A DNA stretch of 64,000 nucleotides from Bacteroidota bacterium (GTDB taxonomy: Bacteria; Bacteroidota; Ignavibacteria; OLB7). The notes under the pieces were generated by a model, which made no database searches, was not told the DNA's origin, and saw nothing but the letters and a program-made list of their open reading frames with translations. Position numbers and translations under genes: made by a program. Shown in pieces: positions 51,465 to 62,841 of this stretch (position 1 is the stretch's first letter; each line of letters opens with the position of its first letter). Location: contig JAFDZV010000012.1 in the NCBI GenBank assembly GCA_018266795.1, positions 1 through 64,000 of the forward strand, given 5' to 3'.

Positions 51465-53144
51465 ATGAAGATCGGAGCCGCACGAACAGATGCATGCTGG
51501 CGGCACGCGGAGTGCCGGAGTTGCGATGAGTCCGGAACACATCACGCCATCAGGCGGACGGTTCCACATGTCGTGCTGCATTTGCTGTGGCTGATCGCGG
51601 CGGCGACTGCCCTGCTTGCCCAGGCAGATGTCTACCCTCCGGTTCTGTACTCGGGCAACAACGCGCTCACCATCACCTGCCCCGACGGCATCAGGCAGAT
51701 CATGGGGTTCATCGGCGGCCGGTGGACGCTGATGCATACCGGCCTCAGCGCCCCCTACGTCAAGGTCACCTCCGCTCCGATGTTCGGCGACTGCGCCACT
51801 CGCGTGAAGATGTCCATCTTCATCATGAAGGCAAATCCGGCGGAGCTCTTCCGGCTCCGCATCGTGACCTGTGACGGCGACATCCAGTATTTCGATTTCA
51901 ATGCAAGCGAACGCTGGGATGTCTTCCATGAACAGTTCGGCACGGTGCAACTCGGGGCAACCGCCTGCCACACGTTCCGCGTGGATACCAGAGGAACGAC
52001 CATCGTCATCGATTCGGTGGCAAGCCCTTCACCGCTCTTCAAGATCCGCTACTTCAACGGGCATCCACCGCTGCGCGTAACCTCCGGCTCATCGTATCTC
52101 TACGACGTCTGCTTCCGGCCGGCAAGAATCGGATTTGTGAAGATGCCGATCCTCGTTTACCTGCGAAGGCGATATCCGGCGGGAGGGTTCACCAATTTCA
52201 TCGTGGCGGACACCGCCTACGTGAACGTCGTGCAGCCGAACACACCGCTGGCCAGAGTGGACGCGCCCCCAGCGCCGCAGAGGCCGCGGCAGTTGACGGC
52301 TCTCCCTCCACTTATCATTCACCGGCCGAAGCCCCGACCGAAACCTGTTCCGCCGCCGGCAGCACCCCATGTGGACACGCCGCACGTTGCTGGGCCTCCG
52401 CCGCAGATTACTTCCGTGGGATACCGTACGATTCCCATGGCGGTCGATCCCCCGGCCCCGGCTCCCGGCACTGCGCCGCCGGCGGTTCCGGTTGTGGAGG
52501 ATGAAGTGCTGACCGATCCCACCACGCATCGCGTTGTGCTGATGCCGACGGCGCGGTCCGTAAATGCCGGACGCTTCTTCGTTGCCAACTACGAGCTCGG
52601 CGGCTGGCTGGCCGGCTATGGTGCGGGCGATCGGCTCACACTGCTGGCTGGAGGCGCCTACGTCCCCCCCGCAATCTCCTACAATCTGGTTGCAACCGCC
52701 GGCGCGCGCTACGAGCTGCTGCGTGAAGGAACCCTGCGCGGCGCACTGGGAGTGCAGGGAAGCCTGTCGCGCACCGATATCTCATCGATCACGCTGGCCG
52801 CACCGTATGCGGTTGCAAGCATCGGCGACGACGATCAACGCGCGAGCATTGTGCTGGGCTACACGTGGCGGCATCACACACCGCGGGACGGCACGCCGGC
52901 GTTCGACCGGAACGCCGCGCTGCTGGCGGCCGGCGGCGACTATCGCTTCGCCGAACACTGGAAGGTTGCTGCGGAGGCGTATCTCTTGGAGAGTGCGGAC
53001 TACCAGCCGCTGGTGGCAACGGTACGCTACTTCGGCAGAAACTTCGCGGTGGATGCCGGGCTCGGCATAAACATGGGGCTGAACGGAGCGGGCTCCGGAA
53101 CGCTGCGCGCCGCACCGGTGGTAACGGCAACGTGGGTGTGGTAG
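51465..53144 (+). CDS. Two-domain envelope protein, paralogue of the gene at 9837
   Basis: A 559-residue exported protein. After a long, doubtful N-terminus, the signal-like segment VVLHLLWLIAAATALLAQA precedes YPPVLYSGNNALTITCPDGI, matching YPPEIYCGENTITISLPSGI of the 9837 protein. The first domain keeps cysteines in VTC, ATACHTF and YDVCF and the word RRRYPAGG. A very long Pro-rich linker (PKPRPKPVPPPAAPH and PPAPAPGTAPPAVPV) follows; the last 200 residues are barrel-like (APYAVASIGDDDQRASIV, VATVRYFGRNFAVDAGLG). The first Met at 51465 is used, but an in-frame GTG near the hydrophobic segment could be the real start. Function unknown. Confidence 0.72.
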   Translation: MKIGAARTDACWRHAECRSCDESGTHHAIRRTVPHVVLHLLWLIAAATALLAQADVYPPVLYSGNNALTITCPDGIRQIMGFIGGRWTLMHTGLSAPYVKVTSAPMFGDCATRVKMSIFIMKANPAELFRLRIVTCDGDIQYFDFNASERWDVFHEQFGTVQLGATACHTFRVDTRGTTIVIDSVASPSPLFKIRYFNGHPPLRVTSGSSYLYDVCFRPARIGFVKMPILVYLRRRYPAGGFTNFIVADTAYVNVVQPNTPLARVDAPPAPQRPRQLTALPPLIIHRPKPRPKPVPPPAAPHVDTPHVAGPPPQITSVGYRTIPMAVDPPAPAPGTAPPAVPVVEDEVLTDPTTHRVVLMPTARSVNAGRFFVANYELGGWLAGYGAGDRLTLLAGGAYVPPAISYNLVATAGARYELLREGTLRGALGVQGSLSRTDISSITLAAPYAVASIGDDDQRASIVLGYTWRHHTPRDGTPAFDRNAALLAAGGDYRFAEHWKVAAEAYLLESADYQPLVATVRYFGRNFAVDAGLGINMGLNGAGSGTLRAAPVVTATWVW

Positions 53145-53202
53145 TGCGGGGCAATGTGCTTCGTGCTTGGGTCTTGGCACCGTGCTTCGCCGGTGCCGGC
53201 CC

Positions 53203-53239
53203 CAAAAAACACCGGGCCAGGCGCAATGCCCGGCCCGGT
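53203..53239 (-). terminator. Intrinsic terminator of the groESL transcript
   Basis: On the minus strand ACCGGGCC pairs with GGCCCGGT (bases 53211-53239) and is followed by GTTTTTTGG. It lies beyond the R1 copy that follows groEL, so that repeat should be part of the groESL 3' untranslated region. Confidence 0.8.
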
Positions 53240-53254
53240 ACAAACGAACCATTG

Positions 53255-53424
53255 AATCCTGCCACACAAGGTGCTGTTCTCTTCCGCTCGTCCTGTTCCG
53301 CTTGGTTTGTTCTTACGACTGACCAAGAACTACAGCGAGCCGCAGGCAAGCGTTCGAAGAACCAGACACCTGGTTGCGAGAGGCCGCCGACAACGCGGTC
53401 GGCCTTCCGGCGGCAGGCCATCTC
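53255..53424 (-). repeat. R1 element, copy after groEL
   Basis: On the minus strand it starts directly after the groEL stop (TAAGAGATGGCCTGCCGCCGG), contains the hairpin AACCAGGTGTCTGGTT, then GCTTGCCTGCGGCTCGCTG and TAGTTCTTGGTCAGTCG, and ends TTGTGTGGCAGGATT, inverse to the start. Confidence 0.75.
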
Positions 53425-55083
<1,659 letters not shown>

Positions 55084-55201
55084 TTATCTACGTGTTATCG
55101 AATTATCTACGGCCCGAAGCTCGGGACCACCTGCCGTTCCCATCAACGCCGGGCTGCACTTCAGAGTTTGCAGGCCCCGCAGCGCCGATTGCAGGGAACT
55201 T

Positions 55202-55489
55202 CTACTGATAGATCGCGAAGATGTCGGACTCACGCATGATCAGGTAGTCCACGCCATCAACCGAAACTTCAGTGCCGGAGTACTTTCCGTACAGAACGCT
55301 GTCGCCAACCTTTACCGTCAGCGGCGTCGTCTTACCATCCTCGGCCACCTTGCCGTTCCCGATGGCAACAATTTCGCCGCGCTGCGGCTTTTCCTTCACG
55401 GTATCCGGAATGATGATGCCACCCTTCGTCATTTCCTCTGCCTGCGCGGGCTTTACGATCACGCGGTCATGAAGCGGTGTAAGATTCAT
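55202..55489 (-). CDS. groS: Co-chaperonin GroES
   Basis: A 95-residue GroES of normal length, the heptameric lid of the chaperonin. It starts [20 protein letters not shown], has the mobile-loop region [18 protein letters not shown], then [21 protein letters not shown] and ends [13 protein letters not shown]. The ATG at 55489 is fixed by the family N-terminus. It is the first gene of the groESL operon, preceded by a CIRCE element and a well-spaced promoter. Confidence 0.98.
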   Translation of the reverse strand: MNLTPLHDRVIVKPAQAEEMTKGGIIIPDTVKEKPQRGEIVAIGNGKVAEDGKTTPLTVKVGDSVLYGKYSGTEVSVDGVDYLIMRESDIFAIYQ

Positions 55490-55557
55490 TGTGATGCTCC
55501 TGCTTGCTTGTGAGTTGGTATATGGAGTCTGTGTAAACCGATCGTCGTTTTCATTCG

Positions 55558-55584
55558 TTAGCACTCACGGGGGAGGAGTGCTAA
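55558..55584 (-). promoter_or_regulatory. CIRCE operator (HrcA binding site)
   Basis: TTAGCACTC (55558-55566), nine bases, GAGTGCTAA (55576-55584): an exact match to the consensus CIRCE inverted repeat. It lies 69 bases before the groES start, just after the predicted transcription start, so HrcA should repress groESL. hrcA is not in the window. Confidence 0.97.
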
Positions 55585-55594
55585 TCAGTGGCCG

Positions 55595-55625
55595 CAAATT
55601 TAGGATGTCTTGGAGAGCGTGTCAA
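55595..55625 (-). promoter_or_regulatory. groES promoter (TTGACA / TAAATTTG)
   Basis: On the minus strand TTGACA (55625-55620), then 17 bases, then TAAATT (55602-55597), which reads on as TAAATTTG. It fits both a sigma-70 consensus and the Bacteroides TAnnTTTG form, and it ends 11 bases before CIRCE. Confidence 0.8.
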
Positions 55626-55907
55626 CAGTTTCGTACCGTATGATTGTGTTAAACGGACTTCATCTGACCACCCCGGGGGCGGGATGCGAGGAATCTGCGG
55701 CGCCATCGTTGACGATTGCTGCCGCGGATCTAGTGTCCGTGGGAGGGTGGCGGCGGAAGATTTCGGCAGGAAGCGGGTGGATCGGCCGGAGCTGCCCGGA
55801 CAGGCGCCGCTGTATGCCGCGGCCCGATCGGCATCCCGACTCCCGGCGCGGCAATGGATCGTACCGCGATATCTCCGGTCCATCCGGAGCGGAGCATGCG
55901 GGGTTGC

Positions 55908-56807
55908 TCATGTGCGGCTGGGGCCCAGAAGACGGAACTGTACCAGCGAGACGCTCAGTATGAGAATGAAGACGACGTAGGCGATCGCGGAGGCGTAGCC
56001 CATGGAATCCCCCTGCACGAACGCCTTCTCGTAGATCTGATAGACGAGCGTAGTAGTGGAGTTGAGCGGGCCTCCCTTGGTCATCACATACACCTCCGTG
56101 AACACCTGGAACGACCGGATGGTGTTGATCACGATCACGAAGAGAAGCATCGGCCTGATCCCAGGCAGTGTGACCTGCCGGAACTGCTGCCACATGGAGG
56201 CACCGTCCAGATCGGCCGCCTCGTAGAGATCGTTCGGGATCGTCTGCAGCGCGGCCAGGAACAGCACCACGTAGTAGCCGATGGCTATCCAGATATCCAT
56301 CGCCATGATCGCCGGCAGCGCAGTGCCCGGCTCCGCAAGCCAGCCGCTCCTGGGATACGGCAGGCCCACCATCGCAAGCAGGCTGTTGATGTAGCCGTCG
56401 TGCGCGTAGAGATTGGTGAAGATCAGCGAGAGGACAACGATGGAGGTGACTGAGGGAATGAAGTATGCCGATCGATAGAAGCTTTTCCAGGCGATGTTCT
56501 TGTTCAGCATCACTGCAAGCACCAGCGCGGCAATCGTGGTGAAGGGAATGGTTCCCACAACGAAGATCACGGTGTTGGCCAGCGCCTTCCAGAACGTATC
56601 GTCGCTCAGCAGCCGGCTGTAGTTGGCCAGACCAATCCACGTGGCCTTGTTGGCAAGCGTGTTGTAGTGCGTGAAGCTGAGATAGAACGATTGCAGAAGC
56701 GGATAGAGCCAGAAGAGCGCAAGCGTGAGGAGCCATGGAGAGAGGAACGTCCACGTGATGGCGGGCTTCTCCAGCGAATATCCGGTACGCGGGGTCTGTG
56801 ATCTCAT
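55908..56807 (-). CDS. Sugar-type ABC transporter permease (MalF/UgpA-like)
   Basis: A 299-residue inner-membrane permease of the binding-protein-dependent carbohydrate class. The N-terminus ITWTFLSPWLLTLALFWLYPL, six membrane helices, and the EAA loop YEAADLDGASMWQQFRQVTLPGIRP near residue 210, which docks the ATPase, are all present. The late signature TKGGPLNSTTTLVYQIYEKAF is typical of MalF/UgpA-like subunits. A partner permease, binding protein and ATPase would be needed; none is adjacent (ligA lies upstream). It may be the last gene of a scattered system or an orphan. Confidence 0.92.
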   Translation of the reverse strand: MRSQTPRTGYSLEKPAITWTFLSPWLLTLALFWLYPLLQSFYLSFTHYNTLANKATWIGLANYSRLLSDDTFWKALANTVIFVVGTIPFTTIAALVLAVMLNKNIAWKSFYRSAYFIPSVTSIVVLSLIFTNLYAHDGYINSLLAMVGLPYPRSGWLAEPGTALPAIMAMDIWIAIGYYVVLFLAALQTIPNDLYEAADLDGASMWQQFRQVTLPGIRPMLLFVIVINTIRSFQVFTEVYVMTKGGPLNSTTTLVYQIYEKAFVQGDSMGYASAIAYVVFILILSVSLVQFRLLGPSRT

Positions 56808-56942
56808 TCCCGTGAATTGGCTGCTCGTTATTCCGACTGCGCCCGCACAATCAATCGTGCCGGGCTCTTCACAACGGTCGCGGCGTTGCACGCCCCAACA
56901 ACCCGAATCATCCCGCACCTGGTGCGGGAAGGAACGCTCCGC

Positions 56943-59353
<2,411 letters not shown>

Positions 59354-60061
59354 ATGGGTAGAGCATTTGAATTCCGGCGCGCCCGCAAGGAGAAGCGCTG
59401 GGCAAACATGGCGAAGACCTTCACGAAGATCGGCCGCGAGATCGCCATTGCGGTAAAGCAGGGCGGGCCGGATCCCACCACCAACCCGCGGCTCCGCATG
59501 GCGATCCAGAACGCCAAGGGGGCAAACATGCCGAAGGACAACGTGGAGTCCGCCATCAAGCGCGCATCGTCCAAGGAGGAAGGAAACTTTCAGGAGGCGG
59601 TGTACGAAGGATACGGTCCGAACGGCGTCGCCATCATGGTGGAGTGCGCCACGGACAACCCTACGCGTACTGTTGCCAACGTTCGCATGTACTTCAACCG
59701 TGCCGGCGGCGCACTTGGAACGTCGGGTTCGTTGGACTTCATGTTCGAACGCAAGGGAGTATTCGCGATACCGGCAGAGGGGGTCAACACGGAGGAACTG
59801 GAGCTGGAGCTGATCGATCACGGCGCAGAGGATGTAACCACGGAGGAAGGCTCGATTCTCATCTATACCCAGTTCTCGGATTTCGGTACGATGCAGAAGG
59901 CGCTGGATGAACGAGGCATCGTCCCCACGAGCGCGCAGCTGCAGCGTATCCCGACAACGACAACGGAACTGAGCGACGAACAGGCGGAGGCCGTGATGGG
60001 TCTGATCGAACGGCTGGAGGAGGATGACGACGTGCAGGCCGTGTATCACAACATCGCATAA
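59354..60061 (+). CDS. YebC/PmpR-family regulator
   Basis: A 235-residue YebC/PmpR-family protein (formerly DUF28). It has the family opening MGRAFEFRRARKEKRWANMAKTF with I/T-K-IGREI, then DPTTNPRLRMAIQNAKGANMPKDNVESAIKRAS and the middle region YEGYGPNGVAIMVECATDNPTRT. The usual first words GHSKW are replaced by GRAFEF, as in the YeeN-like branch. Members act as transcription regulators, and recent work links some to relief of ribosome stalling at proline runs, which would suit the Pro-rich proteins in this window. Two small related genes follow closely. Confidence 0.93.
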   Translation: MGRAFEFRRARKEKRWANMAKTFTKIGREIAIAVKQGGPDPTTNPRLRMAIQNAKGANMPKDNVESAIKRASSKEEGNFQEAVYEGYGPNGVAIMVECATDNPTRTVANVRMYFNRAGGALGTSGSLDFMFERKGVFAIPAEGVNTEELELELIDHGAEDVTTEEGSILIYTQFSDFGTMQKALDERGIVPTSAQLQRIPTTTTELSDEQAEAVMGLIERLEEDDDVQAVYHNIA

Positions 60062-60078
60062 CTCCGGGTGGGACAGTT

Positions 60079-60354
60079 ATGACATCGGGATCCGATCCAC
60101 GCTATGCCGATTATTCGCTCGAGGAGCTCCGCATCGTTCGGATGTATGCGGACGCGAAACGCTTCCCGGTGCGGGCGGCCGCTGTTGATGCCGAGATAGC
60201 ACGCCGGGAAGGGCGCGGCGAACCATGGATCAACCAGCCGGCCGCTCCCGCCTTCTCCCATGGCGAAGAGGAAGAACCACGAGCCGGCAGGCCGCTCGAC
60301 ATCGGGCGTGCATGGGGAATCGCGGAGATCATCACCGCCATATTCGGCGGATAG
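60079..60354 (+). CDS. Small acidic protein with YxxxSxEEL / RxxAxxAEI motif
   Basis: A 91-residue soluble protein starting 17 bases after the yebC-family stop. Residues 7-45 (DPRYADYSLEELRIVRMYAD, then RFPVRAAAVDAEIARRE) form a two-helix motif repeated in the next gene (PDYAHYTLDQLEDAALHINR, RFPERAAILDAEIERR). The rest is Pro/Glu-rich and ends in a short hydrophobic IGRAWGIAEIITAIFGG. No function is known for this motif; it occurs at the N-terminus of assorted bacterial membrane proteins. Confidence 0.65.
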   Translation: MTSGSDPRYADYSLEELRIVRMYADAKRFPVRAAAVDAEIARREGRGEPWINQPAAPAFSHGEEEEPRAGRPLDIGRAWGIAEIITAIFGG

Positions 60355-60452
60355 AATCCCACGGCAACCAGGTGCGGCACGGTCAGGGCGCGCGCGTTCG
60401 CGAACTATGCCGTTCAACCGTACTGCACTGCAATTCTTCACGAGGTGCGACG

Positions 60453-61115
60453 ATGTCGGAAGGATTGATCCCTGACTACGCCCACTATACGCTCGATCAG
60501 CTGGAGGACGCCGCCCTGCACATCAACAGGGAACGGTTCCCGGAGCGAGCGGCGATACTGGACGCCGAGATCGAGCGCCGGCATCGCGACGAGGTGGACG
60601 ATCTGTTCATACCCGCGGCGAAGGTAGATGCGATCGGAAGCGATCCATTGATAGACGAACCGCTGGAGGCCGCTCCGAACCGATCTTCATGGCTGCCTGT
60701 CGCCGGGGCAGTGATTCTTCTGGTTGCGGTTCTCTCGCTCACAGGGCTTGCGAACCCGGACCACGGCGCCATCGCAAGCCATGTCGTTATCGGCGGCCTG
60801 TTTACCGCGGCAGGAATCATGCTCCTCCGGCGCCGACGCGCCGGGCTGTGGTTTGCGATCCCGGGAGCATTCCTGTACATGATGTCCGTGCAGGTTGGCC
60901 GGGTGTGGATCGGCATTCCCACGCTGACTCCGCTCCGGTTCGTATTCAATCTGAACACCGGCAACGTCGGCATATCGATGAAGGTGGAGGGTTTGATATT
61001 GCTGGCCGGTCTGCTCCTCCTTCTGTTGAGAACCTACCCGGAACCCGAACGGCAGCGAGGCGTCGGGGAGGAGGAACCGGTTCCGCCGCACGAGCAGCGC
61101 ACGAAGGCACCATAG
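60453..61115 (+). CDS. Membrane protein with the same N-terminal motif
   Basis: A 220-residue protein. Residues 8-45 carry the two-helix motif shared with the preceding small gene, presumably cytosolic. After an acidic linker come four membrane helices: WLPVAGAVILLVAVLSLTGL, HVVIGGLFTAAGIMLL, AGLWFAIPGAFLYMMSVQV and VEGLILLAGLLLLLL. It ends in a charged tail. The start at 60453 is favoured because the motif then lies at the N-terminus. Function unknown. Confidence 0.68.
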   Translation: MSEGLIPDYAHYTLDQLEDAALHINRERFPERAAILDAEIERRHRDEVDDLFIPAAKVDAIGSDPLIDEPLEAAPNRSSWLPVAGAVILLVAVLSLTGLANPDHGAIASHVVIGGLFTAAGIMLLRRRRAGLWFAIPGAFLYMMSVQVGRVWIGIPTLTPLRFVFNLNTGNVGISMKVEGLILLAGLLLLLLRTYPEPERQRGVGEEEPVPPHEQRTKAP

Positions 61116-61225
61116 AGGCCTGTGCGTTACCGCCTTGCCGCAACGAGTGGTAGTTCGTGGCTGCCCGGTTCGGGCACGGCCACGCGCTCCCCTCCGTCAA
61201 CAAATAACCAAACTCGCAGCATCAC

Positions 61226-62068
61226 ATGACCACCAGATCAACCCTTCTCACCGCCGCTCTTCTCCTCGCCGGCCTGTCGTGCGCCGGGGCGCAGACGCCG
61301 GAAGCGATGCAGACAACGGCATCGGGCTTGAAGTATGTGATCATGCATCACGGAAACGGCGCGGCATTGAAGGCCGGCCAGTTCGTGGTGGTTCACTATC
61401 GCGGCATGTTGACCGACAGCACCGTGTTCGACGACTCGCATACGCGCAACGAGCCGTTCACCTTCGCGCTCGGGAAGGGACAGGTGATCAAGGGATGGGA
61501 TGAAGGGATTGCGCTGCTGCACGTTGGCGACAAGGCACGTCTGGTGATAACGCCGGAGCTGGGATACGGCCAGAAGGGAGCCGGCAAGGTGATACCACCG
61601 AATGCTACGCTCATCTTCGACGTGGAGGTGCTGGATGTGAAGGATCAGACGGTTGGGAGCGCTCTGGAGAAGGAGACTCTGGCGCACGGCGCGGCATCGG
61701 CCAGATCGCTCTACAACCGGATCAAGAAGAACGGCTTCGCCGGATACTATCTCGCCGAATCGGAATTGAACGCGCTCGGCTACCGGCTCCTCAAGGAGAA
61801 GCGCACGAAGGACGCCGTTGCAATCTTCGAGATCGCTGCGGATGCATTCCCGGAATCGGCCAACGTCTACGACTCGCTCGGCGAGGGATACTGCAATGCC
61901 GGCGATCGCACCAGGGCCATCACAAACTACGAGCGATCGTTGAAGCTGGATCCGAAGAACAACAACGCCAAGGAGATGCTGGAGTTGTTGAAGAGCAGGA
62001 ACTGGAAGAGCGCTGTGAAGGCGAAGCTGGGCGACGGCGACGGTAATGCCGGCACGTCCGATCACTGA
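61226..62068 (+). CDS. Exported FKBP-type prolyl isomerase with TPR tail
   Basis: A 280-residue exported protein. A signal peptide (LLTAALLLAGLSCAGA; the Cys could be a lipobox) is followed by an FKBP domain at about residues 28-140 (TTASGLKYVIMHHGNG, VVVHYRGMLTDSTVFDDS, FALGKGQVIKGWDEGIALL, ITPELGYGQKGAGKVIPPNATLIF). This folds proteins at proline bonds. Residues 170-265 contain TPR-like helices (NALGYRLLKEKRTKDAVAIFEIAADAFP, YDSLGEGYCNAGDRTRAITNYERSLKLDP). The combination is seen in envelope folding factors. An R1 repeat starts at its stop codon. Confidence 0.92.
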   Translation: MTTRSTLLTAALLLAGLSCAGAQTPEAMQTTASGLKYVIMHHGNGAALKAGQFVVVHYRGMLTDSTVFDDSHTRNEPFTFALGKGQVIKGWDEGIALLHVGDKARLVITPELGYGQKGAGKVIPPNATLIFDVEVLDVKDQTVGSALEKETLAHGAASARSLYNRIKKNGFAGYYLAESELNALGYRLLKEKRTKDAVAIFEIAADAFPESANVYDSLGEGYCNAGDRTRAITNYERSLKLDPKNNNAKEMLELLKSRNWKSAVKAKLGDGDGNAGTSDH

Positions 62069-62223
62069 GAGTTCCGGACAACAGGCCGACGACGTTATCA
62101 ACGGTCTCCCGCAACCAGGGGCTTGATTCTCTGCACACTCGCCTGCGGCTCGCCGAGAGTTCCCGATCAGTTGCAAGCAGAAGTCCAACGGAACAGAGCA
62201 ATGTCCCGATTTGTCAGGAACGT
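62069..62223 (+). repeat. R1 element, copy after the FKBP gene
   Basis: Starts directly at the stop (TGAGAGTTCCGGACAACAGG), contains ACGACGTTATCAACGG, the hairpin AACCAGGGGCTTGATT, the core CACTCGCCTGCGGCTCGCC and ends GATTTGTCAGGAACG, approximately inverse to its start. Confidence 0.75.
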
Positions 62224-62247
62224 CAAGTTTCAACCGGTTCCAACGCG

Positions 62248-62760
62248 ATGGTTCTTGGGTCAGTGAAAGATCGTCCCGTTCTCCATCTGCGATATTCGCG
62301 GAGCGAGATGGCGTTGGAAACGCTCGGCATCGCCGCGCTGGCATTCTGCTTCGTGCTGCTTGCGATCAACTGGAGTGTGTTGCCGGATCGTATCCCGTCG
62401 CACTTCTCCTTCAGCGGCGAAGTGGACGGCTGGAGTTCCAAGGGAACGATACTGATCGTCCCGCTCGTAATGCTCTTTCTGTATTGCGGCCTCACCGCGC
62501 TCGTGCGGGTTCCGCACTACTTCAACTATCCGCGGGCGATCACACCGGAGAATGCCGAACGGCAGTACCGGCTGGCACGCCTTCTGCTCTTCTTCGTCAA
62601 GACCGTGATCGCCTCGATCGCGGCATTCGTGATATGGAATCTGGTGGAGAATGCGTCGGCCGCACATCCGCACGTGGACATCATCTTCCTCCCCATCATT
62701 CTCGGCCTTCTCTTCGGCGGCATCGGCACATATCTCTACGCGGCATTGCGGCGCCGCTGA
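62248..62760 (+). CDS. DUF1648-domain membrane protein
   Basis: A 170-residue inner-membrane protein. The motif VLPDRIPSHFSFSGEVDGWSSKG near residue 45 is the hallmark of DUF1648 (as in SdpI-type immunity/signal proteins and many Gram-positive membrane proteins). Four membrane helices are predicted: LGIAALAFCFVLLAINW, ILIVPLVMLFLYCGLTAL, LLLFFVKTVIASIAAFVIW and IIFLPIILGLLFGGIGTYLY. The start could be ATG at 62248 or the internal Met before ALETLG. Function unknown; SdpI relatives sense or resist toxic peptides. Confidence 0.8.
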   Translation: MVLGSVKDRPVLHLRYSRSEMALETLGIAALAFCFVLLAINWSVLPDRIPSHFSFSGEVDGWSSKGTILIVPLVMLFLYCGLTALVRVPHYFNYPRAITPENAERQYRLARLLLFFVKTVIASIAAFVIWNLVENASAAHPHVDIIFLPIILGLLFGGIGTYLYAALRRR

Positions 62761-62841
62761 ACGTTGGAGACACCGGGGCCGGAATGCGCCGACACAGAAA
62801 TGCACCGGCACACAGAGCCGCATACAACGGACTACATCGCA

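Larger units (their letters stand above)
55490..55907. other. groES upstream region
   Basis: Contains the groES leader, the CIRCE operator and the promoter described separately. The rest, to the end of the ABC permease gene, has no supported gene; long open frames on both strands lack protein features. Confidence 0.5.
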
